From the NCBI RefSeq assembly GCF_047663525.1, contig NC_092602.1, forward strand, positions 8,367,501-8,431,500: a stretch of 64,000 nt of DNA. The letters run 5' to 3'. Positions 39,401-52,982 of the stretch are shown in pieces; position 1 is the first letter of the stretch, and each line of letters opens with the position of its first letter. The notes beneath the pieces are model-generated. The model did not search any database, was not told the origin of the DNA, and was given only the letters and a program-made list of their open reading frames with translations. The stretch is from Anas platyrhynchos (lineage: Eukaryota; Chordata; Aves; Anseriformes; Anatidae). A program made the position numbers and the translations under genes.

Positions 39401-41975
39401 TCTCTCTTCTCGTGATACATTTCATATTTTAGGTGCAGAACAAGGTTGCTTGAACTGTATTTCATGAGCCATATGTCAGAGTTTGTGAACTATCTGAACC
39501 ATCTTTTATCTCTGATACTACTTTAATTTTCAACCATTTCTCTTCTGATCATGTATTTTTTTTTTCCTTTCTCCTACAATAATTTGATTACTAAGACAAA
39601 CAAACATCTGAGGGACTGTATGGATTCAAACTAAACAATCACTTTTGTTCCCTCCAAGTACAGAATATCTTAAGTAAAGGATTTATGTATATACTGATAT
39701 GTTTAACACTACATCTAACTTTCCATTATTGCTTTTTTCCACTTTCACATTCTATGATATTTTTCATCATGTTATGGTTCTCAGTAATAAGCGGAACACT
39801 AACCATCTGAACTGATTGCCTTTTGAAATTAGGCAAAACATAATTCAATGATCCTAGTAAGAATTCTACTTATGATAGATTCTTTGTTTAAGGTTAACTT
39901 CAAAAGGTCCCCCCTCTTGTATATTTTAATATGTAACTGTACTTGAATGTGAAGCTTTTTTATACAAAATGCATATATTATATATACATACAGCACATTA
40001 TATATATGCACATATATTTTATATATTAAAATATATGTATGTGTGTATATATTTATTTATTTATTACTGATTGATTCCTGTCTTGGTATGTCAAAGTTGA
40101 TCTCTACCCACAGTTATTAGGGCCTCTTGATCCTGGAGATGGTGTTAACATATTGCCTCTGTATGAACGGTACTACAAAACAATCCATGAACATTGCTAA
40201 AAGCTCAAAGCATCAGAATGCTGGTTTTGCATTTTGCTTTCCAGCACATTTGAGACCTTTGTACTATTTCTCTGAAAAACTGTGAATCTTTCTTCTGAAG
40301 ACTTCAATGAGAAATACAATTCATGCTGTATGAAACTTCAGTAGAACAGTATGAGCTAGCATAACAGTTCATGAAGGAGAACAGTCACAGCTGTGGGACC
40401 ACAGCCAAATCAGTCTGATTGTATCCAATTGGTAAGTTTGAAACCAGCTGGAGAAACAGAAGACAGATGTAACTCTTCAAGGCAAAAAGCAATAGATCTT
40501 ACCATCTAATTCAGCTTCCTGGGAAATCAAGTGCAAAAAGAAGACATCAGCTGCTGTAGTCAAGCCACAGCACAATTCCTTGTTGCTATTGCACATTGCT
40601 GCATTGTTGCAAAGCATCTCAGTGTGATGTGTCTTCCCACAGCATTCTATAGCAGGATGCATCAGACTTGCAATAGGTGTATCTAAATAGGAAGCCAGGA
40701 TCATCTCTGCCCATGATGTGCTACACCACATCACTGCTAACTCCTGCAGCTTTAACCACTCTCACTTTGTAATCTTCTGACAATGTCTTTTCTTCATTTG
40801 GATCTAAAATCAAATGATCAGCTGCTCTTCAGTGTATGTCTGCAGTATACAGAAAGGGTTTGCATAGTCCAGGTTAAATCATCACTGTTATAAATACCAC
40901 TGCAAACCTTCTTCTTACAGTTAATACAGTAATATAGCATTTTAAAGACCATGGAATTAATTATATTTAATGGATTATGAAGACTTGTATGTATTAAAGT
41001 ATTTGTATGTTTTGAAGCATTTGGTGTCCACAAAATGATGGGATTTTTATATAATGTAATGGAAGACAGAGAAACTTAATTTGGTGTCTAGGTTTTGGCT
41101 CTGTGTAATAGTAATGGACGGCAAGTAAGAAAACTTCCAGAAGATTGCCCAGATCCCTCTTTGTCATGCTCTGTTACAAAAAGAAAATATGGTGAAATTG
41201 CATGGCCATTTGGATAAAGACAGACAGCATAATTTATATCCTAGTAGGCTAAACAGTCTTTAGATGACCTCCTTGTTAATTGGTCACTGTCACTTCATTT
41301 TCTTTCCAGGGTTAAAGTATTTTGAAAAACTAATTTTAACAGAGACGTTCATTGTACATCTTCAACAACCTGCTTGGTTCAGATCTGAAAACTGGATATT
41401 GTTAGAGGCCAGGGTTCAAATATTTATGTGGAGTTTGACTACTCTTTAGGGTAGTCCTCTAATTTTGTAGAATTGCACAATGCAGGGCAGTTTTCCTGTG
41501 GACAACTGATAAAACCTTTTACCTTTATATTAACAGTTAAACGCCACCTCAGGTTGGTACGTATTGTGTTCAAGAGCAGCTTCATGATTTTAAGGAAGAA
41601 AGTGACTTTTCTTCAGTTCTTAGTGGAACAGTGTCCGTGTTGTAGCTGTTGCTGTGGGGTACTCTCAGACAAAACCCCAAAAGTAGCTTACACAGTCCTG
41701 GGCTTTCTCATGCTTTAGAAAAGCAAATAGTAAGTGCATACTTGTTCCATGTTTGACTGTAAATTTTGAAGTACTTATAGTTAATGGAGAGACTCCAGAT
41801 GTAGCCCTGACTAATAGTAAAATGTAAATGAAAAAAATATAAATCATCATAATACAACTCTGTTTTGGGTGACCCTGAGACATCTGGCTTACCCTGGCAG
41901 GTTAGTTGTAGGGTTACAATTTATTTTAATGGCTTTTAGTTAGATATAGAGTATTATTTTAAATGAAAGGTACAA

Positions 41976-41981
41976 AATAAA
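41976..41981 (+). terminator. Candidate poly(A) signal of SLC5A1
   Basis: AATAAA, the first canonical signal after the stop codon, 2.86 kb downstream. It would imply a long 3' UTR. Earlier ATTAAA variants could be used instead. Position seen, function inferred. Confidence 0.3.
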
Positions 41982-44900
41982 TTGAAATACAATTTAAAAA
42001 AATCACATAGTAGCACTGTAAGCCAATTGCAGCACTATGTAAAGAACACATTCCAAACAAATCAGATCTTTAATTCAAGAATGACTATATCATTTATTTC
42101 CAAGCCAAATCCTGGAAAGGGTAACCACTCTTCATTTATATTTTAATTTTTCTGTACCACTCAACAAATGTATCCAAGTACCTTGCAAATGTTAATTACT
42201 TTGGTTACGAGAACACTCTGCTCTTAGAACTTGGTCTTATTCCTGTTTTGTTAAGGGAAACGCTCATGCACAGACGTGCAAGTCACTGGGGAGGGGAGGT
42301 CTGTAGCTTAATTTGGAACAGATGTGCAGTAATCACTGCCTGGTTTTGACCAAAATGCCCATGGTGAATTAAGGCCTAGCCCAAGGCTGAGTTCTTTAGG
42401 TGCAAGTGACTGTGGTGAACTGTAACAGCAGCAGCTGCAACTGTGATTGGCTTGACTCCTGCTTGGGTCACTTTCTCCACTGGCAAAATTAGGAATGTTC
42501 ATGTGAAGTAAAACTGACACAGAATGGGGAGCAAAGAGGATAAATAGGTGTTATCTCTAGTGTTGGCTGACATTCAGAGAAATGCTATAGAGCCTTGGTT
42601 ATTGTCTTTGAAGAACTCTTGAGTTCATTTGTTTGAAGGACTGGATTGGAGGAGCATTACAAACCAATATTCCTGGGGTCACACTGCAGAGAGAAAGGTG
42701 ACTGGAAGGTTGTGGAGTCACAGGTGAGTTCTTCTGAAGGAGGGTTGCTGTGGTTGGTTGTTTTTAATTTAACGCTCTTATTTCCTAGCTGCAGGTCTCT
42801 GCAGGTGTTCTGCATATGCAGTGTTACTGTGGGGCACCAAAATAGCGAGGGAAGAGGGCAGCCGCTTCAGCTTCCCTTGTTTAACCTGAAATGCAACATC
42901 ACAGGTTTAACAACAGAGGGCGATACATCACCAAAATGAGCAACTCCAGGACCAACAAATAACTCTCGGTGATTCACAGCGCTTTTAATGGAGTGTGTAT
43001 TGCCTGTTCTAGAGAACTTAAAGGGTGGAGTAAAACGTAACTCACTCTGACATCTCGTTCCGATGACAGACAGTATAATGTGCAGTAGTGCCCAGGTAAT
43101 TACCCTTATTAATAAAGCAGGTTGGGTTATTTTTCTTGCTGAGGAACACTACATCTTGTCAGCTACCCCAGCCAGCTGCACGAGTGCAGTTTCCCTGAGG
43201 TTACCACACCTGCCCTCTCCTCACCTGGCAGTGCTTAGGGCTAGAGCAGCTCCCCTGCTCTCCTTAGGGTACCTGGGAGAACTTCAAGCTCAGGTAAGCG
43301 TGAACTCATCCTTACTCCGTGTAGCATTTGTACTTACAATATTGGAGCTTATGACTAGAAACTTTTATTCAAGTTACATTTAAAGCAAACTATTTATAAT
43401 CATTTTTCACTCACTCGAGTTTACAAATTTTGACAGAAATAGATCCTGGACTTGAATTTTTCAGCACATGCGTTTTGCATGTAGTCAGAGAAAACACATT
43501 CTGCCCTTCTGGTTTAATGTAATAAACAGCCAAATTTGACTTACCTGGACTCTTTAGACAAATCTCTCACTTCTATGCATTTTTAATTTGAATTTGATTT
43601 TTTTTGTAAATATAAAATATAGTTCTGGCAAGCAAAACCACTCCCTTTGGAACATGGAGAGATTAAAAGCTGCTATTTCCCAAAGCAGGATTTATATGAG
43701 AACAGAATGGTTTCTAGGTCCTGGACTTTTGAAAATAAATGGGGACAGGGAAATGAATCTGTAGTTGTGAGAAGAAAGGTATGATATTCTTAACGTTCTG
43801 GAAACTTATAGGGAAAAAATAATAAACTTTGCATTCAAAATGAGCCTCTACCTGTGAGGAATGTTGCACGCGAGGCTGGTATATATGAGGGTCTCACTTC
43901 TCACAAACTCCTGGGAACTCCCATCACAGAATTGTTGGGTGGCTGACTTGAAAACTTCATCTGTGTAGAACGTAAGTGAATTAATTCCAGTATTGACCCA
44001 GGACCACATTAATTTTATCGGGACCTTAATTGTTGTTGGCTGCGAACCAAAAAGACTAATTGTTTTCCATTGATGTTAAAATCTGCTGAGGTACTGATGT
44101 TGTCATAGCGTAGAACACTGTTAGTAGAGCATGTAGTGCTAAAGGCAGATGTGCTCTATACACAGCATTTCTTTTGAAACAACTTAATTATAGTATGGGA
44201 TAATGCCAGATCCCAGGCATATTAACTAATATGTTAATTTAAGCATGTATGAAGCAATACAAAAGCATATTTAGGGTTTTTGTGATGAAGTTTATTGCAG
44301 CTTTATTACTGAGTATAATTAACTGGAAGCTAAGTCAGTCCAAGGGGAAGCACTTGTCAGTCATTCTGCTGTGTTTCTTTGATCCACCTGATTGTTCTAC
44401 TGACACCTAGAGTGCTAATTGCCCAGCCTCAAACATTAAGGGCTGTTTGTCTCTCATTCCAAAGTGGGAAGATAGCTGTGGACAGCCCTGGCACTCCCTG
44501 TACACACAGTATTCCAGAACTGGTGCTACTCCTCAGCTGTGTGTTGACATAAGCACGTGTCTAGGGCTAAATCCATGATGTAGAATCATGGAGTGCAGGA
44601 CGGAAAGCATGTCCTCATTTGCGAAAGGAGAGAGAGCTCATAGAACACTCAGTTCTCCAAGCTGTCCCTTTAGAATCACGTAGTATCAGTGTCATTGCCT
44701 TGTTGGGGAAGTTCCTAGGGCATATAAACCTTACCTGTTCCTGCCCCTGGACTTGCTATTACAGGGGGTCTCTTCGTTTTATCGGAATGTCAGTACTAGA
44801 ATTCTAGGATGCATTTTTCATTTTGTTCACAGTCTTAAGGGCAATGCGGTACTCAGCAATTAAGTAATAACTGACAGAAATCAAAATATTGCTAGGGTCA

Positions 44901-45154
44901 GAGGATATCTTGGGTTAACCTATAAATCAGCTTCTTAGTATAACTTCATACATCTTGTTCTCCTTTGTTTCAAGACTTTGTGTATCTCAGACGAGAAAGC
45001 AAATCCTTCCTCATAAGGACTTTCTTTTCTTTTTAGGTATGAAAATTCAGTAAGTGATTATATGCTAAGTTAGAGAATCAAAGTTTAACAATGGAGAATA
45101 AAATACCGAGAATTCCAAACCTAAAAAATCTGGGATTGTTCTGTGTATTTTCTA

Positions 45155-45210
45155 CCTAATTCTTTTTACCCTATAATTTCTGCCTAATTCTTTTTACCCT
45201 ATAATTTCTG
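45155..45210. repeat. Perfect 28-base tandem duplication
   Basis: Two identical copies (45,155-45,182 and 45,183-45,210) beginning cctaattctttttaccc. Lies directly before a T run of about 25 bases (45,224-45,248). Confidence 0.95.
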
Positions 45211-46684
45211 TTCATGCCACTGCTTTTTTTTTTTTTTTTTTTTTTTTTCCTTTTCCTTTCCCTTTTCTATTTCATATAAATTTTGGATCAACCTAGCTCA
45301 TTCAGTTTTTCCCCAGTATTTTCTCTATTTGTAAAAACTTTTTCAAGGACTTTTTCCTGATTGCTTTGATTTCTCCACTACTGTCTCAGGGCTCTGATCT
45401 TATCTTCCATCTTACAGGTGCTGTTTTAACAGGGAGATTGAGAAATATACTAGCGGCCGTACTTCAGAGCTCAGTTAAGGCTTTGCTCCATTTTTGTACT
45501 GTGCATGTGTGTAAGACAAGAACACTGATACCATGTTAGAACCTGATTAGGAAACTATTTATGTTGTCTCTAAAGCAATGATCAGGCAGATGTTCAGAGT
45601 GCAGTGCTTAAGGTCCAAGTTGGCTAATTTTCTTGTCAGAGCAGTTCAGTCTGGATGGTCTTATTCCTACATCTGAACAAGCTAATTATTCTCCGAACTC
45701 ATTGAAATGCAATACCTGATTTATCAGGGCAAAGGCTGTGACAGATGTTTGAAACTGAGCCAAAATGATCATTACTGCGTTTTCTTACTGAAGTTCTGTA
45801 AGTGTAGGTGAGACTTCTTCTGACTTGCACTTATCGAACTGGATGCACTCAGGCATTGATATGTGTTACACGTGAGTGCCTTATGTCTGTTGTGCACGTT
45901 AAGTATGCTGAAAAGGCAGAGTTCCTTCAAGACCCTGACCAGAGGAAACAAAACCAACTGACTCAATGCTTTTAAATCACATCTTTATAGGGCAGGGAAG
46001 TCTTCTTCTGGTTAAGCTATGGAAGAGAAACCTTTTAACTTTAATCACGCCTGCAGTGGCTAGAATAAGCTTATACTTTTCAGTTTGCAGTGGGACACTG
46101 GGTTTCTGCAGTAAAAAAGCTGCCCTGACAGATAACCGCTGTGTAACCAACGTGGAGCTTCTGTTTAACTACAACTTCTGTCTAGAAGAACACCATGTGG
46201 GAGCAAATACCTGAGTGAAAATAAATGGGATTTCTTGTGAAGCTGAGTCACCTGCACCATGACGGCTGCTGTGGGCACTTCTAATGGCCAGGAATTGTCC
46301 TGCAAACTTGCTTCATTTCTTCACACAGGCCTTCTCTTGATGCCTCTTAAATTACACACTAGCAACTGCAGACAGAGGAATTTACAGTATCAGTAGTGAC
46401 CTGCCTTGACTACACAGTGAGCAAAATATTACTGAACTTCCATTTCATCTGCTCTTCAGCTCTAAAATCAGAAACTACCTTATTTCCTTTGGGCAATTTG
46501 TGTCTTCTTGGATAGGCTTGTTTCAGACAGCTTGAACTTTCGAAGTTATATTAAATTCTGTGAAGTAAAATTCATTAGAAAAAAAAAAAAGGGAGAAAAA
46601 AGCATTTTTTTTTCCAACTAGGGGAGTGACATTTTCAGTTCTCTGTTTTGTTTATCTCCTCATCTCTTTGTTTAGACAGCCATT

Positions 46685-46765
46685 AATCATAGAATACTGT
46701 GGGCTGGAAGGGACCTCTGGAAACTGTCTTGTCCAACTTCTGTTGGACTAGACCATAATATTAGT
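46685..46765 (-). mobile_element. Short CR1 tail fragment
   Basis: Begins 'aatcatagaatactgtggg' then 'ctggaagggacctctgg' and 'cttgtccaacttctg', the reverse complement of a CR1 3' end. Only the last 80 or so bases are recognisable. Confidence 0.75.
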
Positions 46766-47075
46766 ATTGGCTTTCCTCTCAAACTCTCCATCTCCCCTCA
46801 AAATGAGCCACAACAGCCAAATTCTTCCATTCTGGCAGAACACCTCCATTTTCATTATATTTTTTGATACTTAAAAAATTATTTATTTATTATTATTATT
46901 TTTTTTAACGCAAAGGGTAGACCACAGCTCTATGAAAGTACAAAATAGCAAGTAATAGCCAAATGCAGAGGCATGTTTGTTCCATAATCTAACCAACTTC
47001 AGATCGGGGCTGATCCCTCTTATGTTGGAGGCACAGCCAAGCTTTCCAAGGGCTACCTCAGTAAAGCCTTGCTGG

Positions 47076-47081
47076 TTTATT
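47076..47081 (-). terminator. Candidate poly(A) signal of RSPH14
   Basis: AATAAA on the minus strand, about 920 bases after the RSPH14 stop codon, with no canonical signal seen in between. Use is inferred only. Confidence 0.25.
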
Positions 47082-48001
47082 TTCTCCTTACTGTAAGTGT
47101 GGATAACTGCACGTGGTGACCCCGAGCCTGGCACCAAACATATGGAATGGGAAGGGCTGTCTGCTGAGATCCCCAGCAGGTGAAGAACCTGGGCCGTGGC
47201 TGGAGCTAAGGCTGAGGGAGGGGCTGCAGGCACACAGCAAGAGGGGGCTCAGAAGGGGCCACTGAGGTGCAGTAGTGGCTGCTGTCAGCTGGGGGAGCAT
47301 CCCATGGATAAACCTCATCGCAGGGAGAGATGGGTGGAGGTGCTCTTTGCACGGAACACTGGGGCCCTGCACCAGACTCATTTCTGGCAAGTCTTGTCAG
47401 TGACAGAATTTGTTAGAATGGTGCTGAAAAGAATTTGGCTATGTTTCAGGCTGGGAAAGCCTCAGACTTCCCTAGGGGAAGCTTTTCTATGACATTGCCA
47501 TTGATTTTTTCAATGATGATGCTCTAAATGGTTCTAATCCTGTGTTCAACATATGTTTGCAACAAAACTCATGTAAATGCTTTTTGCTAGGTCAATTTCC
47601 CAGCACAGCCAAGATTGCTGGAGAGGTTAATTATGAACCTTTCTTTCTAATATAATTAGTTATTGATTGGTGTCTGACAGACTGCGATTAAAAAAGAAAC
47701 AGCAAAAAGCGAGAATACGAAGACTACACAAAGGACCAGTTTCTTGTATGACAGAAAAAACTTGGTATCTCAGGAAATAACTCCTGGTAGAGAGTTCTAG
47801 ACTTGCTACCTTTCCTTTTTCCCCATTGCTCTGCTTGTGACCTGTAAGACAGATGTGAAACAGCTGACAAATGACTTTTCAGGAGGAACTGTTTTTGAGT
47901 AACTGAGAAAGAGTTTTGTTTTTGAAGGTCGAATATAATCATGCAACTTTTACAGCAAGACAACAACAGAGGGCAATAGATCTCTATGAAACATGACATC
48001 T

Positions 48002-48243
48002 TCAGAAAGGTTTCCTTTTGATGACACGGATGGCAATTTCGGCAGCTCTTCTCACTGCCTCACAGGGATCATTCAGACACTGCTGAAACGTGTCTGTATG
48101 ATCTAGGAGTTTCCTGCAGCCCTCTGGTAGCTCAGCCAGCATGGTGAGGGTTTTGATTGCGCTCAGACGGGCTTTGCTGGTTTCCCCAGCAACCAACTTC
48201 AGTAAAGGTGGAATGGCTTCAGCACCTAGGGCTGAGAATCTCC
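48002..48243 (-). CDS. RSPH14: RSPH14 last coding exon
   Basis: Acceptor tttttccacag, then 2 bases completing a Gly codon, RFSALGAEAIPPLLKL, the repeat KTLTMLAELPEGCRKLL, and VRRAAEIAIRVIKRKPF before TGA (48,004-48,002). A typical armadillo repeat pair at the C-terminus. Confidence 0.95.
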
Positions 48244-50145
48244 CTGTGGAAAAATAAACTTGCTTTAAAATGTGTTATTGCATGTAATCAACAAGATTTT
48301 GATTTTTTTTCTTTTGACTCCCTGCCCAGTTAGAGCTCTGAACACCCTGACTGTGCAGTGTAAAGACATAGGACATGCTTTTCTCTTGAAAACCAAAGCT
48401 AGCTGCCAGCTAGCTTTTAAGAAAAATGATCTTAGTTGACTTTATCTGCCTTGCACATTATTATTTAATTTGTAACAAACTATCTGAGAAGGTGAGAGAC
48501 ACCAAGTGATAGGATAAGCTGTTTTTTTTGGGGGGGGGATTAGATGCCCTTAAGAACATCCTCCATTCCTCTATTTTTAAAGACACTTCAAACACTGAGA
48601 TCAATGCCTGTGTTGTCTTTGGAAGACAGGGGGGACAGTTGCAGAGGAGGATTGGAATACAACTACTGTTATTAAGAGTCTTTTATATCTAATTATTCAC
48701 TCATCACACTGAAAATTCAGCAGTTAGTATTTTCAGTGTCTTGTAACTTACTTGAGAGAACCACCAGCCTTATTAATATTCACTCCTCTCTTAGCTGTGA
48801 GAAACTGCCTATGAAATGTCCTGATCTTACAATTTCTGGCACAGCTTTTATGCTACTAGAAACAGAGGATTTGGGGGGGAAGAGAACAGGGGCACAGGTA
48901 TTAAGTTGCCTTAAAATTGGATTTCTGAACAGCAGCCAACAGAACTGCCTCTTTCTCTTACCCTGAGGTTTAATGGTAGCAAACATCAGCGCTCCTGTTG
49001 CGCTAGCTTGGACTTCAGGATCAGTGTCTTCTAACAGGCTCACCAGCACAGGAATAACTTCACCTACCACGATTTTTCCCTCTGGATGGGTACTGTGCAG
49101 AAAAGATGGTTAAGATGCTTTCTTTAACTGTGTCTGCTAAACATGCAACTACCCACAGCTTCTCCCCATGCCTGGCTCCCTACAGCGCTCCTTTGTTTCA
49201 TAACGGTGGTGCTGACACAGTCCTCCTCTCCTCTCTGTTCTCTTTGGAGTCTAAATGTTCTGACTGTTAGACTGTTGGAAGCACCACTACCCAGACGCAA
49301 AGAAAAGAGAGGGAACATCTGTTTATGCCTGGTGTCTAGTAAGTCTACTTGCTGATAAAATACCAATTATTATCATATTAACCTATGTGTGTGGGCTTAA
49401 TGATTTTTAGGCTATTTTTAGGTGATGTTTGGATTTTTCTCTTTTTACTTCCTGTGATGTGCTGGAGACTGATTGTCAGCAGCAAGGAACAGGATATAGG
49501 AAGAAGTGTGCTGGTTCTCCTAATGGCAATTTAGTTAGAAACCAGTTTGAACCCCAAACAGATTCAAAACAACTACTATATGAGGGGTCTGCAAGGAATC
49601 ATTCTTTCAGGTCAATTCTGTCTCTTTCTTTCCAGCTTCTTACATGTGGAAAATATTTAATACGGCCCAGAAGACAAACAATACACAAGAAAAATAGGAG
49701 GAAAAGGAACAACTTATCAGCCTCTGCTTTCCTCAGTGATTTGTAGCAGTTAGAATTTTTAGAAGTCTTCAACCTATGTGTGCATACAGGCTGATATTAT
49801 TTTCCTTGTGAAATATAGCAGCTTCAATGTATAGTGGAATAGCCACTGTACATTAATAGACTTGACTGAGTTCATTAGCATTTTCTTGGGCTTAAGTGTT
49901 ATAGATAGATTTCTTTTACCCAATTTCTAAAAGGACCTGAGCTGCTTTGCTTCTGATGGTCACTGATGAATGTGTGAGCTTTTCCTTCAGGATGGTAATG
50001 GCACCACTTGATAGAGCTTCAGAAGCCTCCACACGTAGACAGTTGGAGAGTGTATCTAGGATTAGCTCCTGGATTTCATCCAACTCAGACTTCAGTTTGA
50101 ACATAAGTAAGGGAATCAAACCAGCATGCAGTATGTCAGCAGCCC
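48002..50145 (-). CDS. RSPH14: RSPH14 C-terminal part (last three coding exons)
   Basis: Three minus-strand exons (50,145-49,920; 49,092-48,962; 48,243-48,002) join in frame and encode the last 199 residues of radial spoke head 14 homologue, formerly RTDR1. The protein is built of armadillo/HEAT-type helical repeats and belongs to the radial spokes of motile cilia and sperm tails. The match to human RSPH14 (348 residues) includes EIQELILDTL, LKEKL, IRSKAA, ATGALM, KTLTMLAELPEG and a final basic VIKRKPF close to the human VIEFKP end. Roughly 150 N-terminal residues are missing because their exons were not found in the window, not because the gene is visibly broken. Confidence 0.93.
48962..49092 (-). 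CDS. RSPH14: RSPH14 penultimate coding exon
   Basis: One hundred and thirty-one bases, acceptor ttctgcacag, donor gtaaga. Encodes THPEGKIVVGEVIPVLVSLL, then EDTDPEVQASATGALMFAT. Matches the human segment with PLEGK and a GALM repeat. Reading past the donor adds a chance tail that should not be annotated. Confidence 0.95.
49920..50145 (-). CDS. RSPH14: RSPH14 antepenultimate coding exon
   Basis: Two hundred and twenty-six bases, acceptor ctcctcctgcag, donor gtaaaa. Encodes AADILHAGLIPLLMFKL, then DEIQELILDTLSNCLRVEAS and IRSKAAQVLLEIG, nearly two armadillo repeats. It enters with 2 bases of a codon, so at least one more coding exon lies further right. Confidence 0.95.
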
Positions 50146-52751
50146 CTGCAGGAGGAGATAGAAGAGACACGGGTGAAAGTGTGAGTGCATTTTCTATTTC
50201 TGCCTGTACTTTGAATTTTTTAATAGGATCAAAATTATATGATAACTCATTTCCTTACACAGATGTGGGACTGGGACATGGAAACTATTACAACACCAGA
50301 CTGTTCATGAATGCCGTCTTAGCATTGCTTCCACAGTGAGCTTCCCGAACAGTTCTGTGAAGACATCAGCCCAAGTAACACCCCCAATTGCTCTGTGTTT
50401 CCAGTTCTCCCCACCATAACATTTTTCCCAGAATTATTCCTGCTAAGAAGATAGATGTAAGGCACCTTACGTACAACTGTTATACACACCTTATATACAA
50501 CTACTCTCAACAACAACAGATGTTAAGACAGGCTGAGATGTGAACCTTTAGAGCTAATACTTTGATACAATTCTCCACTATGGTTTCTGCAGGGGAAGAC
50601 AGGTTTTGGAAACCATCAGCTTCCTCACACATTTCTTTGTGGTAATTCTGTTATGGGGGAAAATCACATACTGAGCTTTCCATCAGTCAGTACATATGCA
50701 CTATTTCATAAAGGGAACAGCATGAAAGGTAAAATGATCGTCATCTGCACTGCAAGTGATGTCTTTGCTATGAACTAGTGACTGACTCTTACACAATACT
50801 AAGTCAACACTGAAGGAGCAGTGCCATGGGGAAGCAGAAAGCAGAACATACTGTCCACAAGCAACTCTCTGAAAACAAAATTCTCCAGCTGTCTTGTTGC
50901 TAAGGCTGCTTCTTTGGTTGCCAACAGAATGTGTCTCCTTTTGAAGTGATTCACATGCAGTTAGATAAGGAAGTTTTGTGGGTAAGCGTCATCAAGGTGT
51001 TTTCAAATGAATCTTCCTGGTTAGAGATAAAAGGATGAGTGGGAAAAAGATCTTAATGGCCTTTCGTAGTGCACTGGAGAAATCCCTCAACTTGACAGCC
51101 AGGTGAAAAACATGATTCTTGACCTAATCTAGAGGTTATTCTGTTGTACATATTTCTGAGGTTTTGATGACGCTGAATAATATCTTATATTACTAACTTA
51201 TTAGGATCCATTTTTCTAATGCCAATGCAAAGAAATGCCCAGGACTGGTACTATTACAGCTTTTACCATCTGCAGTACCTTTGGTGGTCACTTCCTGTGA
51301 GAATTCAGATAAATAAGGAAAAACAGATTCAGACAACTCACTCTTGAAGCTATCAATGTTTTAAAAATAAGGATTTTTCTTTGTACCAGAAAAAAACAGC
51401 GTGGAAGGAAAGTGGGGAAAAAAACACTACTGTCTTTGAAGCTGTGTCTTGGTGTATCGCTAGAGGGGAGTTGCATTTTCACAGTAGAAAAACCCAACTG
51501 TATATTTATTTTCCATAGAGGTAGGTACAAAAAGAAGAATATTCTCAAGGGGCCATTCACACTGTCCCCATACAAGATGTGGTAAAGGACACCTGCACTG
51601 TTGCTCTGGCAGGAGACTCCAAGGGAGGTCCCTGAAAAGGAAGCAAAGATTGCACAACTTACTCCATCACTTCTCATTAACTCCCCTGACAAGGATTATA
51701 GGTGTTCGGATTATACGCTATAGGTATTAAAGGGCTGGGGGTGGTTATAAGATGACATTCCCTCCTTTCAGTGACTGATTTTTTGTGTAGGTGCTTTCCA
51801 GATAACCTGTGATATTTTCAAATCCAAACTGCATCTGGACGATTTGACGTTAATGTAATTTCATTCTTTCCATATAAATTAACATGCTGAATGTAAATGT
51901 AAATAGCAGTGACAAAGAATGGAAGTTTAAACTCCATGTTCCTCCAGAGCTTTGGGTAGCTGTAATTCACATGACAGCAGTCTGCTTTGGGATAGTGTCA
52001 TACAACAAGTTTCATCATATCATTTCATAAGCCAATGCTAGCTCTCGCACAGAGTAGTCAGCATTCCACCTTGAGTCAAAAGAAACCGTTGCCTTTCTGT
52101 TTCTACTATTGCTGTAGCATTTTTGACTGTTCTCATGCTTGTAGATACACTTTTTTTCTTTCCTAGAGAGGTTCCCATTACTATTTTTCCATTTGGTTTC
52201 AAATATTTAATAGGCTTTTTTTTTTTTTTTAATCCATCATCTTTTTCTTTCTTTCTTTTTTTTTTTTTTTTCTTTCCTGCACTTCCCTCTTTTACAGGCC
52301 TTCCTTGCTGACTTTTTTCAATTCCCTTGATTGCTATTTCAGTACATTCTCTGTAAGTATTCAATGTTCTGGTTTCACATCTTTGTGTCTGTGTCTTTCA
52401 CTTGTCTTCTAATACGTTCAATTAATATATTCAACTAAACAGGCCTGCTTTCATTGGCCCTTGAGTTTATTCCTTCCATTTAATGTTTATTGACTTTCTT
52501 TGACTCAGCCATCTCTCATTCATTGCATTTGCACTTCACGGCTTCTTTTGGTGCTAGCCTTTGCTATTGCACTGCATTCTCGAGTACCAAATATATAACA
52601 AAGACCCTTTATGTCTTTCTGTTCCCATAAGCTGGCAAAATAATGTACAGAGCATTGTCTAAGCTTTTATTCTGTGGTCAGAAATCCCTATGTATCTAGT
52701 GGATGCTTATTTTGTATGAACACTCAGGCTGTTTTCATTTTTTTAAATTGT

Positions 52752-52772
52752 TCTCTCTCTCTCTCTCTCTCT
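52752..52772. repeat. (TC)n microsatellite
   Basis: About ten TC dinucleotides followed by a T run. Pyrimidine-rich on the + strand. Confidence 0.95.
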
Positions 52773-52958
52773 TTTTTTTAACCAGGCCATCTTTCCTATC
52801 TACAGTTTTTGTCAAACTGTCCTATCCAAAATGCTATTGTGCTACTGGAGGGAGCTTCCCAGATATAAATATAGAAACTAAGATGGATTGTTTGACCTTG
52901 TCAAAAGTCTCAATGTGTAAAGAGAAAGAGGGTGGAGAGGAAGGGCCATCAACAACAG

Positions 52959-52982
52959 AAAAAAAAAAAAAAAAAAAAAAAA
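52959..52982. repeat. A homopolymer of 24 bases
   Basis: Uninterrupted A run preceded by about 70 purine-rich bases. The lysine-rich ORF across it is an artefact. Confidence 0.95.

Larger units (their letters stand above)
39122..48001. other. 3' flank between convergent SLC5A1 and RSPH14
   Basis: Holds the putative 3' UTR of SLC5A1 on the + strand and of RSPH14 on the - strand. The first canonical AATAAA on the + strand after the SLC5A1 stop is at 41,976; ATTAAA variants occur at 40,025 and 40,993. Also present are a 20-base tandem repeat (39,342-39,400), an AT-rich stretch (39,955-40,070), a 28-base tandem duplication (45,155-45,210) and a CR1 scrap (46,685-46,765). A relatively GC-rich block lies at 47,080-47,470. 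No protein-coding exon was recognised with confidence. Confidence 0.6.

Noticed and set aside
48780..48961. Continuation of the RSPH14 penultimate exon beyond 48,962
   Set aside because: Past a perfect donor (gtaaga) and unlike any RSPH14 sequence; it is intron read-through.
51288..51692. 134-codon minus ORF with a good acceptor (tccttttcag), tested as another RSPH14 exon
   Set aside because: None of its frames resembles the RSPH14 armadillo segment expected upstream of the exon at 50,145. No donor in phase was found.
52038..52364. Lysine-rich minus ORF of 108 codons
   Set aside because: The Lys runs are translations of T homopolymers. No splice borders or similarity were found.
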